DNA from: Streptomyces tubercidicus
GTDB lineage: Bacteria > Actinomycetota > Actinomycetes > Streptomycetales > Streptomycetaceae
Reading direction: 5' to 3'
NCBI RefSeq assembly: GCF_027497495.1
Contig: NZ_CP114205.1
Location: 1,798,001 to 1,862,000, forward strand
Length of the DNA stretch: 64,000 nt
The position numbers and the translations under genes are program-made. The notes under the pieces are model-generated. The model worked only from the letters and a program-made list of their open reading frames with translations, did not search any database and was not told the DNA's origin. Below are positions 1 to 7,560 of the stretch, one piece after another. Each line of letters starts with the position of its first letter. Within the stretch, counting starts at the first letter, position 1.

Positions 1-338
1 GCGCCGATCCGCTGCTGCCGGAGGTGTCCTGGTCGTGGCTCACCGGCGCACTGGACGCGCGCGGGGTGCACTACGGCGCACCGAGCGGGACGGTCACCCG
101 GGCCGGCTCGCACTACTTCGGCGGGCTCGCGGCGCGTGAGCCGGCGACCCAGATCGAGATCCGGGCGTCCTGGACTCCTGCCGAGGGCCCCGGCGGAGTG
201 CCGGATCTGGCGGCGCATCTGTCGGCGTGGTGCGATCTGCTCTGCCAGGTCGCGGGCCTGCCGCCGGCCCCGCTGGACATGACGACGCGCGGCGGGATCG
301 TCCCGCTGCCCCAGCGCCGCGGCGCACAACCCCGCTGA
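1..338 (+). CDS. DUF3000 family protein, C-terminal part (5' end outside window)
   Basis: The reading frame is open at the left edge (reading A-D-P-L-L-P-E-V-S-W-S-W-L-T) and ends with TGA at 336-338, so about 111 residues of the C-terminus are present. The sequence, including the conserved-looking run GTVTRAGSHYFGG and an AHLSAWCDLLCQVAGLPP segment, matches my recollection of the actinobacterial DUF3000 family, which lies between hemE and whiI in Streptomyces. No biochemical function is known to me. The next gene downstream on the same strand is whiI, but 352 bases with their own regulatory-looking palindromes separate them, so co-transcription is doubtful. The family call rests on sequence memory and gene order; the function is open. 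Confidence 0.75.
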   Translation, partial: ADPLLPEVSWSWLTGALDARGVHYGAPSGTVTRAGSHYFGGLAAREPATQIEIRASWTPAEGPGGVPDLAAHLSAWCDLLCQVAGLPPAPLDMTTRGGIVPLPQRRGAQPR

Positions 339-488
339 ACTCCGCTTTTCCCCGCGGCCCGGCCGCGCTGACCGTGTTCGCACACCGCCGGCCGCGGTGA
401 TCGTCGCGCTGCCGTCCGGCGCGCATCCCACCCCGCCGCCTCCCCCTGAGGCGTTCCGTTGACGCGGTCCGGGCGGCATCGCGTACGG

Positions 489-579
489 CTTTGATCATCT
501 CGGTGCGCACCGGGTGCTCACCCTGATCGATCACCCATCCGATTTGCCCGAATTGCCCCTAACTAAATCGTGATCAAAG
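489..579. promoter_or_regulatory. palindrome-rich region upstream of whiI
   Basis: The 352-base gap 339-690 holds no gene that I can support. Its AT-richer half carries several symmetric elements: CTTTGATCA at 489-497 repeated inverted as TGATCAAAG at 571-579, the perfect 12-bp palindrome CGGTGCGCACCG at 501-512, and the 10-bp palindrome TGATCGATCA at 524-533. The 5' untranslated region then runs to a strong Shine-Dalgarno AGGAGG at 681-686. whiI is developmentally regulated in Streptomyces, so operator sites are expected here, but which protein binds is inference. Confidence 0.45.
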
Positions 580-690
580 TCTAAAGTCCCGCCGGTTTGC
601 TGCCGAAGAGGTCAGTGACCCTTCAAACACGGATCATTCCGGCGCCCCCAAGCCGGCATCCGTCCCCCGCCACTCCCCCCAGGAGGCCCG

Positions 691-1353
691 GTGTCTGTTC
701 TCCTCGAGCAACCTTCGAGCCTGGTCGCCTACCGCCCGAACAAGCCGACGGCCATGGTCGTCGTGGCCGACCCTCGCGTCCGCTCCACCGTCACCCGCCA
801 CCTGTGGGCCCTCGGAGTGCGCGACGTGATCGAGGCGTCGTCCATCGCGGAGGCCCGTCCCCGCGTCGGCAACCCGCGCGACATCTGCGTTGCCGACGTC
901 CACCTTCCCGACGGCTCCGGCCTCACGCTGCTGTCCGAGACCCGGGCGGCGGGCTGGCCGAACGGCCTCGCGCTGTCCGCGGCCGACGACATCGGTGCCG
1001 TACGCAACGCCCTGGCCGGCGGCGTCAAGGGCTATGTCGTCACCGGTACCCGCACCAACCTGGGCCTGCCCGGCCGCCCCGGCACCTCACCGATCGGCGC
1101 CAACGCGGCCCGTATGCAGCGCCGTCCCCCGGGCGCCCCCGGTCACCCGGGCGGCTACCGGGAGCTGTCGGGACGCGAGGTCGAGGTGTTGCGGCTGGTG
1201 GCGGAGGGCCAGTCCAACAAGGCCATCGGCGTCTCGATGGGGCTGTCGGCGCTGACCGTCAAGAGCCACCTCGCCCGTATCGCCCGCAAGCTCGGCACCG
1301 GCGACCGGGCCGGAATGGTGGCGGTCGCCCTGCGCACCGGCATCATTCACTGA
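691..1353 (+). CDS. whiI: WhiI, atypical NarL-type response regulator of sporulation
   Basis: A 220-residue two-domain regulator: receiver domain about 20-120 and LuxR/NarL-type helix-turn-helix about 157-220 (LSGREVEVLRLVAEGQSNKAI..LTVKSHLARIARKL). The phospho-acceptor-like Asp69 (CVADVHLPDG) is present, but the usual acidic pair is reduced to one Asp (D27 in VVVADP) and the conserved Lys at the end of the receiver is Thr118 (GYVVTG). That incomplete pocket is the known hallmark of WhiI, which in Streptomyces works as a heterodimer with BldM to switch on late sporulation genes. Position between DUF3000 and the RNase D gene agrees with the S. coelicolor order. GTG start chosen because AGGAGG precedes it by four bases. 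It is probably not controlled by phosphorylation. Confidence 0.9.
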   Translation: MSVLLEQPSSLVAYRPNKPTAMVVVADPRVRSTVTRHLWALGVRDVIEASSIAEARPRVGNPRDICVADVHLPDGSGLTLLSETRAAGWPNGLALSAADDIGAVRNALAGGVKGYVVTGTRTNLGLPGRPGTSPIGANAARMQRRPPGAPGHPGGYRELSGREVEVLRLVAEGQSNKAIGVSMGLSALTVKSHLARIARKLGTGDRAGMVAVALRTGIIH

Positions 1354-1371
1354 CCGTCCACACGACCGTCT

Positions 1372-1403
1372 CGCCCGTCGAGGGAACGTTCCCTCGACGG
1401 GCG
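1372..1403 (+). terminator. perfect 32-bp palindrome after whiI
   Basis: Fifteen bases CGCCCGTCGAGGGAA (1372-1386) are followed by CG and the exact reverse complement. It begins 18 bases after the whiI stop and ends 27 bases before the next start, and has no T-tract. It most likely serves as a whiI terminator, although a perfect palindrome could also be a protein-binding site. Confidence 0.6.
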
Positions 1404-1430
1404 ACGTGCATACACAGATACCCTTGACTG

Positions 1431-2705
1431 GTGACCGACGCCCAAAAGACCGCAGCAGACACGACACTGCGAGCAACCGGAGACTCGCCTCCGGACCCCC
1501 GACCGGCGCCGGTCCCTCTCCTGGAGCCCCGCGAGGGCATCCCCCCGGTGACCGCCACGGACGAGGCACTCGCCGAGGTCGTGGCCGCCTTCGCGGCCGG
1601 TACGGGCCCGGTGGCCGTCGACGCCGAGCGGGCCTCGGGCTACCGCTACGGCCAGCGCGCCTACCTCGTACAGTTGCGCCGCGAGGGCGCCGGCAGCGTG
1701 CTGGTCGACCCGGTCGGCTGCCCCGACCTGTCGGCGCTGGGGGAGGCGATCGGCGACGCCGAGTGGGTGCTGCACGCCGCCACCCAGGACCTGCCGTGTC
1801 TGCGTGACATAGGGATGGTCCCCACCCGGCTGTTCGACACCGAGCTGGCCGGGCGGCTGGCCGGCTTCGCCCGGGTCGGCCTGGGCGCCATGGTCGAGAA
1901 CGTGCTCGGCTTCGCCCTGGAGAAGGGCCACTCCGCCGTCGACTGGTCCACCCGCCCGCTGCCCGAGCCCTGGCTGCGTTATGCCGCGCTCGATGTCGAG
2001 CTGCTGGTGGATCTCCGGGACGCGCTGGAGGAGGAGCTGACGCAGCAGGGGAAACTGGAGTGGGCCCGGCAGGAGTTCGCCGCGATCGCGGCCGCTCCCC
2101 CGCCACCGCCCCGCAAGGATCCCTGGCGCCGTACGTCCGGGATGCACAAGGTTCGCCGGCGCCGCCAGATGGCCGTCGTACGGGAGCTGTGGACGGCCCG
2201 TGACCAGGTTGCCCAGCGGCGCGATGTGTCGCCCGGCAAGGTGCTCGGGGACGCCGCGATCGTGGAGGCGGCGCTGAGCCTGCCGCCGAACAGTCACGCG
2301 CTGGCGGGGCTGCCCGGCTTCGGGCACCGGATGGGACGGCGGCAGCTGGAGCAGTGGCAGGCCGCCGTGGACCGCGCCCGCGCGCTGCCGGAGAGCGAGC
2401 TGCCGCAGCCCGGCCAGCCGCTCAACGGCCCGCCGCCGCCCCGCGCCTGGGCCGACAAGGACCCGGCCGCCGCGGCCCGGCTGTCGGCCGCCCGTGCGGC
2501 GGTCACCGCGCTCGCCGAGAACCTGAATCTCCCGCAGGAAAACCTGATCACTCCGGACACGGTGCGCCGGCTGTGCTGGGAGCCGCCGGCCGAGCCGAGC
2601 CGGGAATCGGTCGCCGAGGTGCTGGCCGGCCACGGCGCCCGCCCCTGGCAGATCGAGCAGGTCGCGCCGCTGCTCACCGAAGCGCTGGTGACGGACGCCG
2701 GCTGA
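1431..2705 (+). CDS. rnd: RNase D-like 3'-5' exonuclease with HRDC domain
   Basis: A 424-residue member of the DEDDy exonuclease family, expected to trim RNA 3' ends with two metal ions in the cytoplasm. All catalytic positions are visible: D64 and E66 (VAVDAERASGYRYGQ), D120 (HAATQDLPCL), and Y184 with D188 (YAALDVELLVDL). An HRDC nucleic-acid-binding domain follows at about 236-320, then a basic/proline-rich C-terminal region typical of actinobacterial homologues. The GTG start at 1431 has no Shine-Dalgarno; CAGATA at 1415-1420 is at a distance that would suit a -10 box for a leaderless message. A shorter start at GTG 1549 would still keep the whole nuclease domain. The symbol is by family only. 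Confidence 0.85.
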   Translation: MTDAQKTAADTTLRATGDSPPDPRPAPVPLLEPREGIPPVTATDEALAEVVAAFAAGTGPVAVDAERASGYRYGQRAYLVQLRREGAGSVLVDPVGCPDLSALGEAIGDAEWVLHAATQDLPCLRDIGMVPTRLFDTELAGRLAGFARVGLGAMVENVLGFALEKGHSAVDWSTRPLPEPWLRYAALDVELLVDLRDALEEELTQQGKLEWARQEFAAIAAAPPPPPRKDPWRRTSGMHKVRRRRQMAVVRELWTARDQVAQRRDVSPGKVLGDAAIVEAALSLPPNSHALAGLPGFGHRMGRRQLEQWQAAVDRARALPESELPQPGQPLNGPPPPRAWADKDPAAAARLSAARAAVTALAENLNLPQENLITPDTVRRLCWEPPAEPSRESVAEVLAGHGARPWQIEQVAPLLTEALVTDAG

Positions 2706-2710
2706 CGCGG

Positions 2711-2745
2711 ATGCCCCGGGCACAGGAGACTCCGGCCCGGGGCAT
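2711..2745. terminator. bidirectional hairpin between convergent genes
   Basis: ATGCCCCGGGC (2711-2721) and its exact reverse complement (2735-2745) form an 11-bp stem with a 13-base loop between the convergent RNase D and lipoprotein genes. There is no T-tract, as is usual in Streptomyces. Confidence 0.65.
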
Positions 2746-2758
2746 GCGGGGTGGTCGC

Positions 2759-3430
2759 TCAGTCCTGATCGACGTTCATCCACAGGACCTTGCGGTTGGT
2801 CGCGTCGATCTCGTACGTCGTCTCGTTCCAGTCGTCGGGGGTCACCACGCCCACCGTCCATGCCACGGTGTCGTTGCCGTGGTCGGCGTCACCGAGCTCG
2901 ATGGTGGTGACGGTGCCCTTGGTCTTCTCGGTGGCCGTCTGCGCGGCCTGCTGGGCCGTCACGGTGGCCTTGGTCAGCCGGGCGGCCAGCTGCTGCTTGT
3001 CATCGGGGTCTTCCGACTGGGGCTGCGGCTTCTGGGCCTTGCCGGAGACCGCGTCGACGCGCACGGCGTAGGCCGCCCCGTCGGTCGTCGCCACGGCGGT
3101 GTCCCAATACGGGCTGGCGGGCGTCCCCTTGAGTTCCGCGGCGATCGCCTCCGAAGAAGGCACGGCCGCGATGGCCGCCTTCAGCGCCTGCCCGTAGTCC
3201 ACCTTCGCCTTGGGGACCAGGGCCTTGCGCTGGGCCTGGTCCGCGCTGAGCGAGCCGGTCGGGGAGGCGGGTGCGGTGGCGGGCACCGCCCGTGAGGGGC
3301 CCGCGCTCTTGTCGGGGCTGCCCGTGTCCTTGCCGCTGTCCCCGCAGCCCGACAGCAGCGCGCCCGTGGCGGCGACGGCACAGACCAGTCCGATCGTGCG
3401 CGGCCCCGCCGGACGCCCGCGCCGGACCAC
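2759..3430 (-). CDS. secreted lipoprotein, PepSY-like
   Basis: A lipoprotein precursor: basic N-terminus, hydrophobic stretch and the lipobox LLSGC near residues 23-27, then a Ser/Pro/Ala-rich linker and a soluble domain. In the mature part, AVRVDAVSGKAQ and YEIDATNRKVLWMNVDQD look like two PepSY-type repeats, a fold found in extracytoplasmic proteins of unknown ligand. The start chosen is GTG at 3430, because GAGGAG lies seven bases before it; an upstream ATG at 3454 would add eight residues (MDTKRSGV) but has no ribosome binding site. It is transcribed alone, convergent with rnd and divergent from fadA. The function is unknown. Confidence 0.75.
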   Translation of the reverse strand: MVRRGRPAGPRTIGLVCAVAATGALLSGCGDSGKDTGSPDKSAGPSRAVPATAPASPTGSLSADQAQRKALVPKAKVDYGQALKAAIAAVPSSEAIAAELKGTPASPYWDTAVATTDGAAYAVRVDAVSGKAQKPQPQSEDPDDKQQLAARLTKATVTAQQAAQTATEKTKGTVTTIELGDADHGNDTVAWTVGVVTPDDWNETTYEIDATNRKVLWMNVDQD

Positions 3431-3618
3431 GACACCACTCCTCTTCGTATCCATATGGGCACTTTAGGTGTGAGATGGGACCAATTACTCCAAGACCCGA
3501 CGGTGTTCTGTCCTTTTCGCTCACCGGTTTCCACCGGTTGCGGTGCACTCACCCCGTAGCCGGGGCATCCGCCGGGTGTGACCTTCAACGCTCCGGGCGG
3601 TGGGGGTGTGCAGCCTGG

Positions 3619-3628
3619 TTACCCGTAA
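3619..3628. promoter_or_regulatory. TTACCCGTAA palindrome upstream of fadA
   Basis: TTAC-CC-GTAA is symmetric and lies 77 bases before the fadA start in the divergent region with the lipoprotein gene. Fatty-acid degradation operons in actinobacteria are often controlled by TetR-family regulators that bind short inverted repeats, so this is a candidate operator. No regulator gene is adjacent. Confidence 0.3.
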
Positions 3629-3704
3629 GTAGCATGTCGGTGGGAAGCGCCCCGCGGGGCGCCCCGCAGCAGCAGTGCCATCCCGCACCTGGAGGAGAGC
3701 CAAC

Positions 3705-4931
3705 GTGCCTCGTACCGCTAGGGACGTCGTCTTCGTCGACGGCGTCCGCACCCCGTTCGGCAAGGCGGGCCCGAAGGGCATCTACCACGAGACCCGCGCC
3801 GACGATCTCGTCGTGAAGGCCATCCGGGAGCTGCTGCGCCGCAACCCGGCCCTGGACCCCGCGAAGATCGACGAGGTCGCCATCGCCGCGACCACCCAGA
3901 TCGGTGACCAGGGTCTGACCATCGGCCGCACGGCCGGCATCCTCGCGGGCCTCCCGCAGTCCGTCCCCGGCTACTCCATCGACCGCATGTGCGCCGGTGC
4001 GCTGACCGCCGTCACGGCCACCGCCGGCTCCATCGCCTTCGGCGCGTACGACGCCGTCATCGCCGGCGGTGTCGAGCACATGGGCCGTCACCCCATGGGC
4101 GAGGGCGTCGACCCGAACCCGCGGTTCGTCAGCGAGAAGCTCGTCGACCAGTCGGCCCTGTTCATGGGCATGACGGCGGAGAACCTCCACGACCGCTACC
4201 CGCACATCACCAAGCAGCGCGCCGACGAGTACGCCGTGCGCTCGCAGGAGAAGGCGGCGAAGGCGTACGCGAACGGGAAGATCCAGCAGGACCTGGTGCC
4301 GGTCTCGGTGCGCAACACCAACGCGGAGGTCGGCGAGACGGGCTGGGGCCTGGTCACCGCCGATGAGCCGATGCGTCCGGGGACGACCCTGGAGAACCTC
4401 GCGGGCCTGAAGACGCCGTTCCGTACGCACGGCCGCGTCACCGCCGGTAACGCCGCCGGTCTCAACGACGGCGCCACCGCCTCGGTCATCGCCTCCGAGG
4501 ACTTCGCCCGGGAGCACGGCCTCCCGGTCAAGATGCGCCTGGTCTCCTACGCCTTCGCCGGTGTCGAGCCCGAGGTCATGGGCTACGGCCCGATCCCGGC
4601 CACCGAGAAGGCGCTCGCCAAGGCGGGCCTGGGCATCGAGGACATCAACCTCTTCGAGATCAACGAGGCGTTCGCCGTGCAGGTGCTCGCCTTCCTCGAC
4701 CACTACGGCATCGCGGACGACGACGCGCGCGTCAATCAGTACGGCGGCGCCATCGCCTTCGGCCACCCGCTGGCCTCCTCCGGTGTGCGGCTGATGACCC
4801 AGCTGGCCCGGCAGTTCGAGGAGCAGCCGGAGGTCCGCTACGGCCTGACCACCATGTGCGTCGGCTTCGGCATGGGCGCGACGGTCATCTGGGAGAACCC
4901 GAACCACAAGGACGCCGGAGGCGACAAGTGA
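3705..4931 (+). CDS. fadA: acetyl-CoA acyltransferase (3-ketoacyl-CoA thiolase)
   Basis: A 408-residue thiolase, the last step of fatty-acid beta-oxidation: it cleaves 3-ketoacyl-CoA with CoA to acetyl-CoA and a shortened acyl-CoA. The nucleophile Cys96 (IDRMCAGA), the active-site His354 (AFGHPLASSG) and the second Cys385 (TMCVGFGMGA) are all present. Length is normal for the family. The GTG start at 3705 follows GGAGG at 3691-3695; an in-frame start 30 bases upstream would lack this. The stop overlaps the fadB start by four bases (GTGA), so the two subunits are translationally coupled, as expected for the trifunctional beta-oxidation complex. S. coelicolor SCO6027 is the positional counterpart, from memory. 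Confidence 0.92.
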   Translation: MPRTARDVVFVDGVRTPFGKAGPKGIYHETRADDLVVKAIRELLRRNPALDPAKIDEVAIAATTQIGDQGLTIGRTAGILAGLPQSVPGYSIDRMCAGALTAVTATAGSIAFGAYDAVIAGGVEHMGRHPMGEGVDPNPRFVSEKLVDQSALFMGMTAENLHDRYPHITKQRADEYAVRSQEKAAKAYANGKIQQDLVPVSVRNTNAEVGETGWGLVTADEPMRPGTTLENLAGLKTPFRTHGRVTAGNAAGLNDGATASVIASEDFAREHGLPVKMRLVSYAFAGVEPEVMGYGPIPATEKALAKAGLGIEDINLFEINEAFAVQVLAFLDHYGIADDDARVNQYGGAIAFGHPLASSGVRLMTQLARQFEEQPEVRYGLTTMCVGFGMGATVIWENPNHKDAGGDK

Positions 4932-7063
4932 GCAACACCACCACCGCCGAGCTTCTGAAGGGTGCGGCCGAGCTGTTCCCGGACGAGGTCGTCACGTCGG
5001 CGCATGTCCGCCACCTCGATCTGCCGTACGGCGCGGGCAAGTTCGCGCTGATTACACTCGACAACGGCTTCGACCACACCAAGCCGACCACCTTCGGTCC
5101 CGGCTCGCTGGCGAACCTCAACGCCGCGCTCGACCAGGTCGAGAAGGAGGCCGCGGACGGCGAGATCGTCGGCGTCGGCATCACCGGCAAGCCGTTCATC
5201 TTCGCCGTCGGCGCCGACCTCAAGGGCGTCGAGCTGCTGAAGAAGCACGAGGACGCGCTGGCCATCGGCAAGGGCGGCCACGAGGTCTTCAAGCGACTGG
5301 CCGGGCTGGCCGTGCCGACCTTCGCGTACTACAACGGTGCGGCGATGGGCGGCGGCGTCGAGGTCGGTCTGCACTGCTCCTACCGCACGGTCTCCAAGGC
5401 CCTTCCGGCCTTCTCGCTGCCCGAGGTCTTCCTGGGTCTCGTCCCGGGCTGGGGCGGCTGTGCGCTGCTGCCGAACCTGATCGGCGCGGACAAGGCCGTC
5501 TCGGTCATCATCGAGAACTCGCTCAACCAGAACAAGCAGCTCAAGGGCCAGCAGGTCTTCGACCTCGGCATCGCGGACGCGATCTTCGAGGGCGCGGACT
5601 TCCTGGAGCAGTCGCTGATCTGGACGGCGAACGTCCTCAAGGGCGAGGTCACCGTCGAGCGCCCCGAGGTCGACCGCGGTGAGGGCTGGGACCAGGCCGT
5701 CGCCAAGGGCAAGTTCATCGCCGACGGCAAGGTGCACGGCGCCGCCCCGGCCGCCTACCGGGCCCTCGACATCATCGCCGCCGCCAAGGACGGCGATCTG
5801 CAGGCCGGTTTCGACGCCGAGGACCAGGCCCTGGCGGACCTGATCATGGGTGGCGAACTCCGCGCCGGCATCTACTCGTTCAACCTGGTGCAGAAGCGCG
5901 CCAAGCGGCCCGCCGGTGCGCCGGACAAGAACCTGGCGCGTCCGGTCAGCAAGGTCGGTGTCGTCGGCGCCGGTCTGATGGCCTCGCAGCTGGCCCTGCT
6001 GTTCCTGCGCCGCCTGGAGGTGCCGGTCGTGCTGACCGACATCGACCAGGAGCGCGTCGACAAGGGTGTGGGCTATGTCCACGCCGAGATCGACAAGCTG
6101 CTGGGCAAGGGCCGGATCAACCAGGACAAGGCCAACCGCCTCAAGGCCCTGGTCTCCGGTGTGCTCGACAAGGCCGAGGGCTTCTCCGACGCCGACTTCA
6201 TCATCGAGGCGGTCTTCGAGGAGATCGGCGTCAAGCAGACGGTGTTCGCGGAGGTGGAGGCCGTCGCCCCGGCGCACGCCATCCTCGCCACCAACACCTC
6301 CTCGCTGTCGGTCACCGAGATGGCCTCGAAGCTGAAGCACCCCGAGCGGGTCGTCGGCTTCCACTTCTTCAACCCGGTCGCGATCCTGCCGCTGCTGGAG
6401 ATCGTCCGCGGCGAGAAGACCGATGACGCCTCGCTGGCCACGGCCTTCGGTGTCGCCAAGAAGCTGAAGAAGACCGCGGTGCTGGTGAAGGACGCCCCGG
6501 CGTTCGTCGTCAACCGCATCCTGACCCGCTTCATGGGCGAGATCCAGAACGTCATCGACGAGGGCACCCCGGTCGAGACCGCCGAGAAGGCCATCGAGCC
6601 GCTCGGTCTGCCGATGTCGCCGCTGGTGCTGCTGGAGCTGGTCGGCCCGGCGATCGGTCTGCACGTCTCCGAGACGCTGAACCGCGCCTTCCCGGACCGC
6701 TTCACGGTCTCGCCGAACCTCAAGGCCGTCGTCGAGGCCGGCAAGCGCGGCTTCTACGTCTACGACTCCGGCACGCCGGAGCTGGACCCCGAGGTCGCCG
6801 CGCTGCTCAAGCAGGGCGACTCGGTGCTGACGGAGGAGCAGGTCCGCGACCGTGTTCTGGACGCGGTGGCGCAGGAGATCGGCCTGATGCTGGACGAGGG
6901 CGTGGTCGCCGAGGCGCAGGACATCGACCTGTGCCTGATCACCGGCGCCGGCTGGCCCTTCCACCTGGGCGGCATCACGCCGTACCTGGACCGCGCGGGC
7001 GTCTCCGAGCGGGTGCGGGGCAAGAAGTTCCTGGCCCCGGGTATCGCGAGCGTCCCCGCGTAA
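4928..7063 (+). CDS. fadB: multifunctional beta-oxidation protein: enoyl-CoA hydratase / 3-hydroxyacyl-CoA dehydrogenase
   Basis: A 711-residue fusion. The crotonase domain (about 1-260) hydrates enoyl-CoA and retains both expected glutamates (GGGVEVGLHCSYR and LPEVFLGLVPGWGG). The Rossmann domain starts near residue 335 (VGVVGAGLMASQLA) and oxidises 3-hydroxyacyl-CoA with NAD; the catalytic His region reads VVGFHFFNPV. C-terminal 3HCDH domains complete the protein. The GTG start at 4928 has GGAGG at 4917-4921 and overlaps the fadA stop. Together with fadA it forms the beta-oxidation complex; the acyl-CoA dehydrogenase step must come from elsewhere. Confidence 0.92.
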   Translation: MSNTTTAELLKGAAELFPDEVVTSAHVRHLDLPYGAGKFALITLDNGFDHTKPTTFGPGSLANLNAALDQVEKEAADGEIVGVGITGKPFIFAVGADLKGVELLKKHEDALAIGKGGHEVFKRLAGLAVPTFAYYNGAAMGGGVEVGLHCSYRTVSKALPAFSLPEVFLGLVPGWGGCALLPNLIGADKAVSVIIENSLNQNKQLKGQQVFDLGIADAIFEGADFLEQSLIWTANVLKGEVTVERPEVDRGEGWDQAVAKGKFIADGKVHGAAPAAYRALDIIAAAKDGDLQAGFDAEDQALADLIMGGELRAGIYSFNLVQKRAKRPAGAPDKNLARPVSKVGVVGAGLMASQLALLFLRRLEVPVVLTDIDQERVDKGVGYVHAEIDKLLGKGRINQDKANRLKALVSGVLDKAEGFSDADFIIEAVFEEIGVKQTVFAEVEAVAPAHAILATNTSSLSVTEMASKLKHPERVVGFHFFNPVAILPLLEIVRGEKTDDASLATAFGVAKKLKKTAVLVKDAPAFVVNRILTRFMGEIQNVIDEGTPVETAEKAIEPLGLPMSPLVLLELVGPAIGLHVSETLNRAFPDRFTVSPNLKAVVEAGKRGFYVYDSGTPELDPEVAALLKQGDSVLTEEQVRDRVLDAVAQEIGLMLDEGVVAEAQDIDLCLITGAGWPFHLGGITPYLDRAGVSERVRGKKFLAPGIASVPA

Positions 7064-7082
7064 GGGCGCACCGATCACCACG

Positions 7083-7114
7083 GCGCGGGTCGGCTCGGCG
7101 GAGCCGGCCCGCGC
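7083..7114 (+). terminator. terminator hairpin after fadB
   Basis: A stem of about 14 bp (GCGCGGG-t-CGGCTC against GAGCCG-g-CCCGCGC, the t/g pair being a wobble) with a GGCG loop starts 20 bases after the fadB stop. It has no T-tract. Confidence 0.65.
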
Positions 7115-7161
7115 TGTCGTGTGCCCGGCGCGGGCCGGGCCCGGCATGGGAGGGTGGCGCC

Positions 7162-7554
7162 ATGGATTCCCTGGTCATTGTCGATGCCGCGAATGTCGTC
7201 GGCTCGGTGCCCGACGGCTGGTGGCGGGACCGGCACGGCGCGGCGGAGCGGCTGCGCGACGCCCTCGCCGGCTACGCCACCACGGGCCTGCCGGGCCTGG
7301 CGCCGCCGCCCCTGGAGATGGTCCTGGTGGTGGAGGGCGCGGCACGCGGCGTCGAGTCCATCGAGGGCGTCCGGGTGGTCCCGGCCCCCGGCAGCGGCGA
7401 CGACCGCATCGTCCAGCTCGTCTCGGACGCCTGCCAGGACCGGGACTGCCTGGTCATCACCGCAGACCGCGAACTCCGCACCCGCGTCCAGGCCCTGGGC
7501 GCCCGCGTCACGGGGCCGAGGGCGGTGTGGGGGCGGGGGCGCGGCGGGGATTAG
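7162..7554 (+). CDS. small NYN-domain (PIN-like) ribonuclease
   Basis: A 130-residue single-domain protein. The N-terminal strand LVIVDAANVVGS carries the Asp8/Asn11 signature of the NYN/PIN-like nuclease fold. Further acidic residues occur at GSGDDRIV (likely second Asp) and VITADRELRTRV (likely third), giving a plausible metal-binding set. It resembles the YacP/Rae1 group of RNA endonucleases; some databases name such proteins NTP pyrophosphohydrolase, which the sequence does not support. ATG start with a G-rich ribosome binding site just upstream. It follows fadB on the same strand but behind a terminator, so it likely has its own promoter. The RNA target is unknown. Confidence 0.7.
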   Translation: MDSLVIVDAANVVGSVPDGWWRDRHGAAERLRDALAGYATTGLPGLAPPPLEMVLVVEGAARGVESIEGVRVVPAPGSGDDRIVQLVSDACQDRDCLVITADRELRTRVQALGARVTGPRAVWGRGRGGD

Positions 7555-7560
7555 GCGGGC

